The notes: generated by a model from the letters alone, not told the origin. A stretch of DNA of 64,000 nucleotides from Glaciecola sp048820975 (GCF_048820975.1 NZ_JBMEUF010000001.1:496001-560000), one strand, 5' to 3'. Shown: positions 1-8,726, counted from the first letter of the stretch. Numbers and translations are program-made.

Positions 1-138
1 AGTAAAAAATCGTATTTCTTAATAGAACAAAGTATATCGGCACAGCAACTTAAGTCGATTTTATCTTTAGACCCTCGTTTACAAACAGAGTCTTCTGTTA
101 GCAATGATCAAACCATGCAATTTTATTGGCGGGAGTAG
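1..138 (+). CDS. C-terminal end of a DUF2066-type protein (partial)
   Basis: An open frame runs in from the left edge and stops with TAG at 136-138, giving 45 residues that end in FYWRE. The segment contains no diagnostic motif. The assignment is by context: in many gammaproteobacteria a DUF2066 protein of unknown function lies directly upstream of hda, and here hda begins 8 bases after this stop, with its ribosome-binding site inside the last codons of this gene. The two are probably co-transcribed and translationally coupled. The family call is inference from synteny; the reading frame itself is clear. Confidence 0.6.
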   Translation, partial: SKKSYFLIEQSISAQQLKSILSLDPRLQTESSVSNDQTMQFYWRE

Positions 139-145
139 GGAATAC

Positions 146-853
146 GTGCAGTTAGTTTTACCTGTTTCATTTAGTAAAGAAAACGAATTTACAACGTTTA
201 TTGAGGGTGATAACGGCGCCAGTGTGGCACACATTAAGAGTGTACTTACACAACCCGATAACTTCATGCCTGCCTCGCAGCGTATTTGCATGATAGATGG
301 TAGTTCAGGCGTGGGCAAAACCCATTTGCTACTGGCTATTACCGAAATGGCGCAACGCAAGGGTATTAGCCATCAGTACGTTAATATGGCCTCACTTGTT
401 AATCTTCCCACGGAAGTATTACAGGGTATTATTGTTAATCAAGTAATTTGTATTGATAACATTGATTTAGTTAGCGCTTCTAGCGACTGGCAGCGGGGCT
501 TGTTTGATTTTATCAATCAGTTCGTTGAAAACGATAATACTTTGTTGCTAATGGCCTCAAGCCAAGCTATTAGCCAACTAGAATTGACATTAGCTGACTT
601 GCGCACTCGCTTGCAATGGGGTGTGAATTTTTCACTGAAGCCCTTAAACGACGAACAGAAACAACAAGCTTTAATTCAACACGCACAGGCTCTTGGAATG
701 AGCTTTCAAGATGATGCTATAAAGTTTTTACTCAATAGAACTAGTCGAGATATGGGGGTTTTAATGAGCCATTTACAAGCGCTTGATAAAGCTTCACTTC
801 AAAACAAGCGCAAAGTAACCATTCCTTTTATTAAATCTACTCTTAAGTTGTGA
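146..853 (+). CDS. hda: DnaA regulatory inactivator Hda
   Basis: Hda is a DnaA-like AAA+ protein. Bound to the beta sliding clamp, it stimulates ATP hydrolysis by DnaA and so limits re-initiation of replication. I start at GTG 146 because the product then opens with QLVLPV at residues 2-7, matching the N-terminal clamp-binding motif of known Hda, and a GGGAG ribosome-binding site lies 10 bases upstream. The upstream ATG at 104 lies inside the preceding gene and lacks such a site. A Walker A motif (GSSGVGKT, about residues 51-58) and a Walker B-like segment (VICIDNIDLV, near 105) follow. The 235-residue length is normal for the family. Confidence 0.93.
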   Translation: MQLVLPVSFSKENEFTTFIEGDNGASVAHIKSVLTQPDNFMPASQRICMIDGSSGVGKTHLLLAITEMAQRKGISHQYVNMASLVNLPTEVLQGIIVNQVICIDNIDLVSASSDWQRGLFDFINQFVENDNTLLLMASSQAISQLELTLADLRTRLQWGVNFSLKPLNDEQKQQALIQHAQALGMSFQDDAIKFLLNRTSRDMGVLMSHLQALDKASLQNKRKVTIPFIKSTLKL

Positions 854-861
854 TATCGCCT

Positions 862-2829
862 TTAGGGCTGGTTGAGTAAACCTAGCTGGCTATCTCTGTT
901 GCTATCAATTATAAATTGTTCTTGCAGATTTACTTGTTGCTTATTATTAAATTTGCTGCGTTGCGTAGCTTCTGTACTGGGCGATATATTAACGTTACTA
1001 AACCAACCCTGACTAGTATTCATCAAAATAGGTTGGGGGAGTTCGTTTAACGAACTGCGAACACCTTGTAAATCAGGATAAACTCTACTTACCACAAACA
1101 CTGCTCGGTCAGCTAGGTTGGTATCAGTAATGCGGTTTCTTTGGCCCCACGTTATTCCATAATCATTACTTGATTGGCTATCGCTAATAGCGACATCAGC
1201 TTCAGAGTCAAGCCTATACAGCATCATGTAGCGCTCAAACAATACGGCAAAATCTTCCCTTGTTGTGAGATAAGCATAAAATGATGGGGCTATATCGGGC
1301 TCAAAAAATTGTTTTATATCGTCACCTTGATAAGATTTTTGTGTCGCTGTTGGCGTTTCGTTTCTATACCTCACCTGCGCAAGGGCGTGCATTTCGTTTG
1401 ACCTTAGCGGGTACTGCTGGTCCAAAATATCTGAGTTGGTACCGTTTTCGTTGTAGTACGCTAAGGGCGTTGTATTTGGGTTTATGTTTGACCAAACCGT
1501 ACTTGGGAAGAAATCATTAGCGTGCGCAAGTTCATGATACATCAGCCAAGAAATAGAGGCTTCAAGATCACTAAAACTGCGGGATTCTCTAGACTGTTTA
1601 AGATAACGACCGCTTGGATAATAATCGTTGTTTTTAGTATAACGCCACAACATTTGAAATTGCAGTTCGCTACCGAAATCTGAGCGGTAATCAGGTACGT
1701 CATTTAGTGTGTCTCGCTCTGCTGGGCTTTGCCAAAAATTGTTGGCATCTAAATAAATTGCGCCAGTGGCTGCCCAATAAAAAGAGGGGCGAACATCATA
1801 AGAAATAACAACACCCGTGACGCCGCGCAGTAAATTTCGCATATCAACGCCCGCAGAAGAATTTTCTAAGTAGTTTTTAAAACGCTCCGCCATCCATTCA
1901 TGTGACACTAAAGTGCGATCTAATATTTGCTCTACACTTGGCGTGTTGCCATTAGTAGACGTGCCTATAAGAGGCAAATCATCAAAACTACAAATTGGCG
2001 TACTAGGAATTTGGTTATTGTAAATGCATTGTTCAATCGCATCTTTAAATGGGCTGCTGCTATTTGCGCTAAACATGTCGCTACTTACAATAAAGTTGTT
2101 GCTATAGAACAGGCCGGTTTCGTTAAAATTGACATTTTTTACAGTGACTAAAACGTCATCTGTTCCGGTGGTGCCATCGGAATATGAAACTTGCGCTTGG
2201 AATTTAATAATAGCGTCATGAACAACTGATGGCGCATCAAAAAACAAATATGCGTCAGATTGTTCAAGAGAGTTAACTTGTGGCCCAGCTAATTGTTGCC
2301 ATTCAATGCTGCTGATAGTTTTACCCGCCGGAATACCAAGGTGTAATGATACTTTTCCTAATTCAGAAACACTATGATCTAAACGGATATTGGTTGTTTG
2401 TCCGGCGTCAAGCGCTGAAAAACTTATGTCATATGTACTAAACTCAGATTCGCCTTGTAATTTAACTTGGGCTTGAATTGCATAATTTCCGCTACTAGGC
2501 ACATCAAAGCCAATTGTTTGAGAATTTGATGCTAGAAATGGAAGGGTGGCACCAGCAGTTTGCAGCCACTTGATTTCTTCAATTTGATAGGCACTTTTAG
2601 GAATTATCGCGAATCCACCTGCACCTTGCGCTTTAAGCTCAATATCACCATAAATTTCAATGCTGTCGGAATCTAAAATGGGCACTATAGAACCTGTTGA
2701 TTCAGTGGGTGTAAGCGAACCTAAACTGGGGCGGCCACTATCATTACTGCTTCCTCCGCCACAAGCGCTAAGAAGAATAAAGGCTATTAGTAGTATTGTA
2801 TATTTTGCGCTAGGCATCAGTTGTGTCAT
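862..2829 (-). CDS. Large lipoprotein with a zincin (HELAH) motif, function unknown
   Basis: The 655-residue product has a lipoprotein signal peptide with lipobox LSAC (Cys 23) followed by a glycine/serine-rich linker, so it is probably attached to the outer membrane. Residues about 55-230 look like two beta-rich, immunoglobulin-type repeats (both contain an IEEIKW/ISSIEW-like segment and a Q-x-AG motif). The C-terminal half carries HELAH near residue 432, the HExxH signature of zinc metallopeptidases, and a downstream EDFAVLFERY segment that could supply a third zinc ligand. I do not recognise a named family. The gene overlaps the end of the DUF2069 gene by 20 bases and is the last of a four-gene minus-strand run (arsC-like, wrbA, DUF2069). 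Peptidase activity is inferred from the motif alone. Confidence 0.75.
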   Translation of the reverse strand: MTQLMPSAKYTILLIAFILLSACGGGSSNDSGRPSLGSLTPTESTGSIVPILDSDSIEIYGDIELKAQGAGGFAIIPKSAYQIEEIKWLQTAGATLPFLASNSQTIGFDVPSSGNYAIQAQVKLQGESEFSTYDISFSALDAGQTTNIRLDHSVSELGKVSLHLGIPAGKTISSIEWQQLAGPQVNSLEQSDAYLFFDAPSVVHDAIIKFQAQVSYSDGTTGTDDVLVTVKNVNFNETGLFYSNNFIVSSDMFSANSSSPFKDAIEQCIYNNQIPSTPICSFDDLPLIGTSTNGNTPSVEQILDRTLVSHEWMAERFKNYLENSSAGVDMRNLLRGVTGVVISYDVRPSFYWAATGAIYLDANNFWQSPAERDTLNDVPDYRSDFGSELQFQMLWRYTKNNDYYPSGRYLKQSRESRSFSDLEASISWLMYHELAHANDFFPSTVWSNINPNTTPLAYYNENGTNSDILDQQYPLRSNEMHALAQVRYRNETPTATQKSYQGDDIKQFFEPDIAPSFYAYLTTREDFAVLFERYMMLYRLDSEADVAISDSQSSNDYGITWGQRNRITDTNLADRAVFVVSRVYPDLQGVRSSLNELPQPILMNTSQGWFSNVNISPSTEATQRSKFNNKQQVNLQEQFIIDSNRDSQLGLLNQP

Positions 2830-3280
2830 GTTTAGTATTCCTTTCGAAATATTCTTTTTCTTGTTCCATTACTTTACTCAGTTTAGGTAAAGCGCTACCA
2901 AGTTCTTGGCCTCTGTTTCTTGCAAATAAACTGCAGCCAGCAAACATCCCTATCGCTAATACTAATTCTATAATCGCATGAACAATGTAGCTTGGCTCAG
3001 AATAGATAACCGTTATGCCGTGCAAGAAATACCATAAAACAATAAAACATGCCCAAGCATGAGTATAGGGTTTTGCTTTTATTACACCATGTAAGGGTAA
3101 AAGCAGGGGCAGCAAGTAAACAATGAACACAAATGCAAATGAATATTGCTGAGAGTTATTGAGTAATAGGTACCAAATGGACAACCAAGAGAGTAAACCA
3201 ATGTGCGAAATAAGCGCCAAGAACCGATAGCTTTTAACCTTTGAAGACATTGGTTTAATTTGTTGAATGTTAGTTGTCAT
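2810..3280 (-). CDS. DUF2069 family inner-membrane protein
   Basis: A 156-residue protein with four hydrophobic segments (about 22-41, 48-65, 75-92 and 100-120) and a charged C-terminal tail, hence an integral inner-membrane protein. The central segment (KPYTHAWA...LWYFLHG) and the ending GCSLFARNRG resemble the DUF2069 family, which has no known function. It begins 1 base after the wrbA stop and its last codons overlap the start of the lipoprotein gene, so it belongs to the arsC-wrbA operon. The wrbA-DUF2069 pairing recurs in marine gammaproteobacteria as far as I recall. A second in-frame Met at residue 11 is a possible alternative start. Confidence 0.8.
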   Translation of the reverse strand: MTTNIQQIKPMSSKVKSYRFLALISHIGLLSWLSIWYLLLNNSQQYSFAFVFIVYLLPLLLPLHGVIKAKPYTHAWACFIVLWYFLHGITVIYSEPSYIVHAIIELVLAIGMFAGCSLFARNRGQELGSALPKLSKVMEQEKEYFERNTKHDTTDA

Positions 3281-3281
3281 A

Positions 3282-3872
3282 TTACTTACCTAATTTTTGC
3301 GCGTGGCGAGCTAATCTATTACCCATTGCAATTGCTAAAGTGGATTCTTCGTCGCTCAACTTATTCTTATTGACTATTTCAACACTTGATACGCCGTAAG
3401 GGCTGCAACCAGATCGCGTTGTGTGTAAATCAGGTTCACTATATGGCAAGCCAAGTATACACATACCATGATGAAACAGCGGCAGCATCATCGACAACAA
3501 CGTCGATTCTTGGCCACCATGCATGCTAGAGGATGACGTGAAAACACATGCGGGCTTGTCAACTAAACTTCCTTTTAGCCAAATATCTGTAAGGGAGTCA
3601 ATAAAGTATTTAAGAGGCGAGGCCATATTACCAAAATGAGTAGGGCTCCCCAGAGCAAGGCCATCACAATGCATTAAATCTTCTTTTGTTACGTATAAAT
3701 GACCCTGTGAGGGGACACTATCATCGGGAACGAATTCTGTTTTATGTGTAATGTCGGGTACGGTCCTCACAATGGCTTGGGCACCTTGTTGTTCAATACC
3801 CATTGCAATTTTTTGTGCGAGCAATGCCGTTTTACCATGTTTAGAGTAATACAGAACTAACACTTTACACAT
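3282..3872 (-). CDS. wrbA: WrbA-type NAD(P)H:quinone oxidoreductase
   Basis: A flavodoxin-fold FMN protein of 196 residues that in characterised homologues carries out two-electron reduction of quinones, protecting against semiquinone-driven oxidative stress in the cytoplasm. The N-terminal phosphate-binding loop (YYSKHGKTALLA, residues 8-19) and the segment GSPTHFGNMASPLKYFID around residue 75 are the WrbA hallmarks. The later SSSMHGGQESTLLSM block also fits. Its start overlaps the upstream arsC-like gene by 8 bases, which argues for translational coupling. The pairing of a thiol oxidoreductase and a quinone reductase suggests a redox-stress operon; that is inference. Confidence 0.9.
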   Translation of the reverse strand: MCKVLVLYYSKHGKTALLAQKIAMGIEQQGAQAIVRTVPDITHKTEFVPDDSVPSQGHLYVTKEDLMHCDGLALGSPTHFGNMASPLKYFIDSLTDIWLKGSLVDKPACVFTSSSSMHGGQESTLLSMMLPLFHHGMCILGLPYSEPDLHTTRSGCSPYGVSSVEIVNKNKLSDEESTLAIAMGNRLARHAQKLGK

Positions 3873-4227
3873 TCATTAAGGCCTCTATATTTGACAAAGG
3901 ACGTCCTATGGCCGCTTTACCTTCAAAGCTAACAATAGGGCGCTCGAGAAGTTTAGGGTAGTTTGAAATGGCTTCTAAAACCGATTCATTACTGGCATTT
4001 TTGTTCAAGCCTGCCTCATTATACTCTTTTTCTTTTGGGCGTATCATTGTGTGCGCACTTTCAATATTGAGAGCGTTAAACAGCGATTCCAGTTCATCTA
4101 AGCTTGGTGGCTGCTTGAGGTATTCAATAACATCTAACTCAATATTAGCGTGTTGCTGCTGCATATATTCAAGAGCCTGACGACTTTTAGAACAACGAGG
4201 GTTGTGAAACAAAATTGCTTTAGGCAT
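3865..4227 (-). CDS. yfgD: ArsC/YfgD-family thiol reductase
   Basis: A 120-residue thioredoxin-fold protein of the glutaredoxin-dependent arsenate reductase family. The catalytic cysteine is in FHNPRCSKSRQAL (Cys 12, followed by S-K-S), and the partner arginine region ERPIVSFEGKAAIGRP is present near residue 95. In E. coli the homologous yfgD lies beside hda and bepA, as here. That makes this the housekeeping YfgD type rather than a dedicated arsenic-resistance enzyme, and there is no arsR or arsB nearby. It is the first gene of the minus-strand run and is divergent from the TlpA-like gene, 33 bases away. Confidence 0.88.
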   Translation of the reverse strand: MPKAILFHNPRCSKSRQALEYMQQQHANIELDVIEYLKQPPSLDELESLFNALNIESAHTMIRPKEKEYNEAGLNKNASNESVLEAISNYPKLLERPIVSFEGKAAIGRPLSNIEALMNV

Positions 4228-4260
4228 TATTTAACCTCATAAAATTAAAACATAATAATA

Positions 4261-4752
4261 ATGAAACAAAAACTAACATGGATTCTAGCATTTATCGTAC
4301 TGCTTTTAGTGCTGATTACAGTAATTTTCAAATATCAGTCAAACCATTACGACTTTATGACCACTGGTGGTCAGCAATATAATTATGATGATTTTACCGA
4401 TAAAGTATTAATTGTTAATTATTTTGCAGAATGGTGCGCACCGTGTTTACGCGAAATTCCGGCGCTTAATGAATTTGTAGCGCAGGCGCCGAATAACGTT
4501 GAGGTCTTCGCTATTAGCTTTGACAAACTTCCTCTTGACCGTTTACTCGCTTTAGAAAAAAAATATAACATTGAGTTTGCCGTAATAAGCGAACTACATA
4601 CCCCGTTTAAATTTGAACGTCCTCAATATTTGCCAGCAACCTATATTGTAGGTCCAAATGACGGGAATGCGGTTGCTTTATTTGGAGAGCAATCGAGCGA
4701 ATCGCTAAACGCAGCAATAAAATCATATCAAAATATTGCGCCTAAAGATTAA
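4261..4752 (+). CDS. Membrane-anchored TlpA-like thioredoxin
   Basis: A 163-residue protein with an N-terminal membrane anchor (residues 7-25) followed by a thioredoxin fold facing the periplasm. The active site is WCAPC (W58, C59, C62), with the cis-proline region near YLPATYIVG (about residue 128). This is the architecture of TlpA/ResA-type thiol reductants, which reduce protein disulfides in the periplasm. Its specific client cannot be told from sequence; no cytochrome-maturation gene adjoins it. It stands alone between divergent yfgD and convergent bepA (6 bases apart). No strong ribosome-binding site is visible upstream of the ATG. Confidence 0.85.
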   Translation: MKQKLTWILAFIVLLLVLITVIFKYQSNHYDFMTTGGQQYNYDDFTDKVLIVNYFAEWCAPCLREIPALNEFVAQAPNNVEVFAISFDKLPLDRLLALEKKYNIEFAVISELHTPFKFERPQYLPATYIVGPNDGNAVALFGEQSSESLNAAIKSYQNIAPKD

Positions 4753-4758
4753 GGTGCG

Positions 4759-6234
4759 TTAAATACTTGTGCGCATCATAGCGGCTTCAGCCTCACGAAA
4801 TTGTGAAATACGCCCCTTTATACGCTGTTTTTCAATAGCATCAGATTTTACTTGGTTATACGCGAACTGTAATTCATCTATAGCTAAAGGATAGGCAGAA
4901 ATCAGTGCGTAAATTTCAGCTTGTACCATGTGGGCGTCTTTTTTCTGCTGGTTTCGCTCGTATGCATCATGTAACAACTGATAAGCTAAAAAGTTTTGGT
5001 TATCAAGTAGCAGTAAGTCTCGAAGCATTTCAATTGCCGGTTCGTAGTTAAGCGCACTAATATAGGCATTCGCTAAATTTAACGTTAACACTTGGTTCTG
5101 CGGCCTATGGCTCCAATGAGGCGATAATAAGTTTATCGCTTTTCTAGGGGTTTCAAGCTTAATGTAAATATCGGTCATTAAGTCAAGGTAGAACAGGTTT
5201 TCAGGGTCTTGACTCAGCAATGGGTCTAGTATTTCCTTTGATGCACTATATCGTTCTGATTCAAATAGACTCATAGCCAAGCCATATTTAAGGGCTTTTT
5301 GCTCAACCGTATTGCTGTTTGATAATCGATTTTGCAAAAACGGTATATTCCGTTCAGGAATAGTAATATAACGAGCAATCACACGCGCTTTAGCCAAATG
5401 AAAATCAAGGCTAGCGGGCACTCTTTTCTCACCATAACTTCTGGCGCGTGTAACCGTTTGTGCAATTCTATCTTCAGGTAAGGGGTGAGTTTGTAAGAAT
5501 GCTAATTGGTTTGAACGTCCACGTGCTTGCTCAGCCAATTTGCCAAAGAAGCCAGGGGCTCCCTGAGGATCAAAACCGGCTCGGTATAATATATTAATCC
5601 CAATGTTGTCTGCTTCTTTTTCGTTATTTCGAGTAAAGTTGATTGAGGCTTGTTGAGAACCCGCCATACCGGCATTTACTGCCGCAATACCTGCTTCAGG
5701 GTCTGCTATAGCAAGCAATAAACCACCAATTAAGCTGGCTATTTGAAGTGGCGCTGAACGCTGTTGACTCTGCGCCCTTCGAGCTAAATGACGCTGGGTA
5801 ACGTGTGCTATTTCGTGGGCGAATACCGAAGCAAGTTCGCTTTCGGTAGAAGCTTGAGCAATTAATCCGGTGTGGATACCTATATGACCACCGTAAAATG
5901 CAAAAGCATTTATAACAGGGTTGTTAATCATAAAAAATTTAAATGGAAATTTGGCGTTATCGGCTTCAATAACCAAACGGTTCCCAATCCCTTGGATGTA
6001 TTCTTGTAGAACAGGATCTAACACTAATGGTGCTTGCCCGCGCAGTTGGCGCATTATGATATCGCCAATTATTCGTTCTTTATCAATAGTTAATACGTCA
6101 GACGCAACGACCCCTATTTCGGGCAATTGGTTCCGATTATTCTCAAATGTTTGCGCCATTGAATGCGCAACAGAGCTAATTAAGAAACTCATTGAGCATA
6201 CTACTAATAATTTTTTTATCGATAAAAACTTCAT
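4759..6234 (-). CDS. bepA: Periplasmic M48 metalloprotease/chaperone BepA
   Basis: BepA degrades or chaperones misassembled outer-membrane proteins such as LptD and works with the BAM complex in the periplasm. The 491-residue product has a signal peptide (about residues 1-27), the zinc motif HEIAH at 140-144 and the third ligand Glu in NEKEADNIG near residue 205. A C-terminal TPR region starts at about residue 300. Length and domain order match E. coli BepA (487 residues). The neighbours perM and yfgD are the same as in E. coli. bamC, another BAM-linked gene, lies 5 kb away in the same conserved block. Confidence 0.93.
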   Translation of the reverse strand: MKFLSIKKLLVVCSMSFLISSVAHSMAQTFENNRNQLPEIGVVASDVLTIDKERIIGDIIMRQLRGQAPLVLDPVLQEYIQGIGNRLVIEADNAKFPFKFFMINNPVINAFAFYGGHIGIHTGLIAQASTESELASVFAHEIAHVTQRHLARRAQSQQRSAPLQIASLIGGLLLAIADPEAGIAAVNAGMAGSQQASINFTRNNEKEADNIGINILYRAGFDPQGAPGFFGKLAEQARGRSNQLAFLQTHPLPEDRIAQTVTRARSYGEKRVPASLDFHLAKARVIARYITIPERNIPFLQNRLSNSNTVEQKALKYGLAMSLFESERYSASKEILDPLLSQDPENLFYLDLMTDIYIKLETPRKAINLLSPHWSHRPQNQVLTLNLANAYISALNYEPAIEMLRDLLLLDNQNFLAYQLLHDAYERNQQKKDAHMVQAEIYALISAYPLAIDELQFAYNQVKSDAIEKQRIKGRISQFREAEAAMMRTSI

Positions 6235-6428
6235 GAAGCCGCAAATTTCCTACAATTGATTTAAGCACTCTACTTACATATAGACCGCTTACAATGAGCT
6301 TAGTTTCAGCATAACAAAAAATATTATAGTGTAGTTAAAAAATCTATTTATCACTGAGAGTATTTGTGCCTAAACTGATACACTAAATGCAAGCAGTAGA
6401 ATGTTGACTAATCAAAAAGGAAGAGTGA

Positions 6429-7508
6429 ATGTTAGGAGTTTTTGGAAATTGGTATAAACGCAAGTTTTCAGATCCCAATGCCTTAATGTTGTTATTGTTT
6501 ATTTTGATAATGACAACGCTGTTGTATGTATTCGGTGAGATGCTAATGCCAGTATTAGTGGCTATAGTTATTGCTTATTTATTAGATGTACCAGTTTCTC
6601 GAATGGAAAAAATTGGTATTAGACGCTGGATAGCGACTTCTTTTACTCTATTTATTTTCTTTGTTATTTGTTTTATTACCGCTGTTAGTATCATTCCGAT
6701 TATTTCTAGGCAAAGCGTGAATTTTGTTCAAGAAATACCGCTTATTTGGGATTCAACGCAAATATGGTTAACGAGTTTACCTGCAAAGTATCCATCGTTA
6801 ATTGAAGTTGAGTACATAAAAACTGCAATGGCAGGGCTAAATGAGCGTGTAGTAGAATTTGGTCAGCAGCTATTGTCAGCTTCATTTAGCTCTATAGGCA
6901 ATATTGCTGCATTACTTATTTACATTGTTTTGGTGCCGCTTATGGTGTTTTTTATGCTAAATGATAAACAGATTTTCGTTAGCAGCTTAAATTCTATACT
7001 ACCTGCTGAGCGCCGTTTAATAACGCAAGTTGGCGAAGAAATGAACACACAAATCGCTAACTATATTCGCGGTAAAGTTATTGAAATAGTCATCGTTGCT
7101 TCGGTAACGAGTATAGCCTTCACTTTGTTAGACTTACGCTTTGCCGTTCTACTAGGCGTACTGGTTGGTTTTTCTGTTCTCATTCCATATATTGGCGCAG
7201 CGGTGGTTACCATTCCCGTGGCCATTGTAGGTTTATTTCAATTTGGATTAAGTTCTGAATTTGGCTACCTAATGTTGGTGTATGCCATAATACAAGGTTT
7301 AGATGGCAACTTACTTGTTCCTATATTGTTTTCAGAAGCGGTAAGTTTACACCCTTTGTATATTATAATTGCAGTTTTATTATTTGGCGGGCTCTGGGGA
7401 TTTTGGGGCGTGTTTTTCGCTATTCCTTTGGCGACCTTAGTAAAAGCTTTAATCACGGCTTGGTCAAACCCGCGATTAGAAGAAAATATTATTTTGGAAG
7501 ATAAGTAG
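6429..7508 (+). CDS. perM: PerM, AI-2E-family inner-membrane transporter
   Basis: A 359-residue polytopic membrane protein of the AI-2E transporter family. Hydrophobic segments cluster near residues 15-50 and 65-90 and from about 150 to 345. The loop after the first helices (VPVSRMEKIGIRRWIA) and the C-terminal GGLWGFWGVFFAIPLATLVKA motif are typical. Members have been linked to autoinducer-2 or Na+/H+ transport, but the substrate of PerM itself is unproven. It is divergent from bepA, as in E. coli. An AAAAGGAAGAG ribosome-binding site precedes the ATG. The 194 bases between bepA and perM are AT-rich and must hold both promoters; I see no clear operator there. Confidence 0.88.
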   Translation: MLGVFGNWYKRKFSDPNALMLLLFILIMTTLLYVFGEMLMPVLVAIVIAYLLDVPVSRMEKIGIRRWIATSFTLFIFFVICFITAVSIIPIISRQSVNFVQEIPLIWDSTQIWLTSLPAKYPSLIEVEYIKTAMAGLNERVVEFGQQLLSASFSSIGNIAALLIYIVLVPLMVFFMLNDKQIFVSSLNSILPAERRLITQVGEEMNTQIANYIRGKVIEIVIVASVTSIAFTLLDLRFAVLLGVLVGFSVLIPYIGAAVVTIPVAIVGLFQFGLSSEFGYLMLVYAIIQGLDGNLLVPILFSEAVSLHPLYIIIAVLLFGGLWGFWGVFFAIPLATLVKALITAWSNPRLEENIILEDK

Positions 7509-7521
7509 CACTGCAAATAAG

Positions 7522-7646
7522 TTTACCGCCTGCGCGGTAATGACGGTTGAGGTGCGTGAGCCATTCCCACGAAGGTGAGAACCTCCGAGGGAATTTTCTA
7601 AATTAAGACCCGTGCTAATGAGCTTACCGCCTACGCGGTAATGACA
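7522..7646 (+). repeat. REP-like palindromic repeat cluster
   Basis: Two direct copies of a small palindrome, TTACCGCCTGCGCGGTAATGAC at about 7523 (second copy with A for G in the loop, about 7624), flank a third, degenerate unit (ATTCCCACGAAGGTGAG, about 7564, with GGGAAT downstream). Each folds as CCGC/GCGG-type hairpins and ends in the GTCATTACC/GGTAATGAC motif common in REP sequences mobilised by RAYT transposases. They fill the gap between convergent perM and bcp and may also act as the terminator. No RAYT gene is in the window. Confidence 0.7.
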
Positions 7647-7656
7647 ATGTGGGCGC

Positions 7657-8115
7657 TTAACTATTTAAATAGTTAAGTACCACTTCATGATGATCTTTAG
7701 TTTTAAACTTATCAAATACTTTACTTACTACGCCATGTTCGTCTATTAAAAAACTGGTTCTTACAATTCCCATATATTCTTTACCCATGAACTTTTTAAG
7801 TTGCCATACGCCAAATGCTTCGCAAACTTTATGATCTTCATCTGACAACAAGGTGAATGCTAGGTTTTGCTTAGTTTTAAAGTTGATTAACCGCTTTGGT
7901 GCGTCAATCGAAATACCGAGTACTTCAACGTTATGCTCTGATAGCGCTTCGAGGCTATCGTTTAGCCCATTTGCTTGAACAGTACAACCAGGAGTGGATG
8001 CTTTAGGGTAAAAATAAACAAGCACTTTTTTGCCAGCAAAATCACTTAATGAAACCGACTCTGAATCTTGGTTAAGTAGCGTGAAAGCCGGAGCGGTTTG
8101 TGTTTCTTGTATCAT
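7657..8115 (-). CDS. bcp: Bcp/PrxQ thiol peroxidase
   Basis: A 152-residue peroxiredoxin of the Bcp/PrxQ group, which reduces hydrogen peroxide and organic peroxides using thioredoxin. The peroxidatic cysteine is Cys 44 in STPGCTVQANG. In E. coli Bcp a resolving cysteine lies five residues later; here that position is Asn 49, so the enzyme must either work as a 1-Cys form or use another cysteine (Cys 98 in HKVCEAFG is a candidate). The rest aligns well through FLIDEHG and the C-terminal HHEVVLNYL. It is transcribed after gcvR in the same direction, as in E. coli. Confidence 0.92.
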   Translation of the reverse strand: MIQETQTAPAFTLLNQDSESVSLSDFAGKKVLVYFYPKASTPGCTVQANGLNDSLEALSEHNVEVLGISIDAPKRLINFKTKQNLAFTLLSDEDHKVCEAFGVWQLKKFMGKEYMGIVRTSFLIDEHGVVSKVFDKFKTKDHHEVVLNYLNS

Positions 8116-8171
8116 CTATGAATCCTTATTAAAGCGCTAAAATAATTATTGTAAACGATGTAGGAACAAGT

Positions 8172-8726
8172 TTACCAACTATCAATATAATGATTATTGC
8201 TAGTGTCATTAGAATGGCTAATTTTGCCATGTAAACCTAATTCATTAAGTAAGTGTTTAATGTGGGTATCAAAGCCATCTAAATCAATTCCTTCAGGCGC
8301 AGATAAAATCATTTTGCATTTAAGGGTTCTTACGTCATCAATCAATACCGTTTTTTGGCGTAAAGCATGCACCGATACATTAACTTGGCTCAAAGCCTGG
8401 GAGACCTTTTGCATAACACCGGCTGCATCAGTACCGGAAAAATCAAGATTAATATATTGCCCAATATTTTGCTTTTGATGGCCCGATGTACGCTTAAGCA
8501 TGCATAATAGGGAATGTTCAACGCACAATTGCGACAAATCAATTTCGACCAAGGTAATGTCCGCAATATGACCGCTTACAATCATGGTTAATGAAAAATC
8601 AGTTCCATACAGCGCATGGCGACTGTCTAAAATATTGCAATTATGCTGACTTATTTGCGCTGCGATTATATTTAAAGCCGCCATTGAGTTGGGACCAAGA
8701 ATGTTAATAATTAATTGTTGAGACAT
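8172..8726 (-). CDS. gcvR: GcvR-like glycine cleavage repressor (tandem ACT)
   Basis: A 184-residue protein with two ACT-like domains (about 3-80 and 95-170). In E. coli, GcvR binds GcvA and blocks activation of the glycine cleavage operon when glycine is scarce. I start at ATG 8726 because AGGATAA lies 11 bases upstream and the product then begins directly with the first beta strand (QQLIINILGPN). An ATG nine codons further upstream has no ribosome-binding site. Position between bcp and divergent dapA matches E. coli. No gcvA or gcv operon is in the window. Confidence 0.85.
   Translation of the reverse strand: MSQQLIINILGPNSMAALNIIAAQISQHNCNILDSRHALYGTDFSLTMIVSGHIADITLVEIDLSQLCVEHSLLCMLKRTSGHQKQNIGQYINLDFSGTDAAGVMQKVSQALSQVNVSVHALRQKTVLIDDVRTLKCKMILSAPEGIDLDGFDTHIKHLLNELGLHGKISHSNDTSNNHYIDSW

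Noticed and set aside
79..360. Minus-strand open frame across the hda start
   Set aside because: It lies wholly opposite hda and the upstream gene, has no ribosome-binding site and shows no protein-like pattern.
3865..4227. Arsenic-resistance locus around the ArsC-like gene
   Set aside because: No arsR, arsB or acr3 nearby; synteny with hda and bepA marks the housekeeping YfgD.
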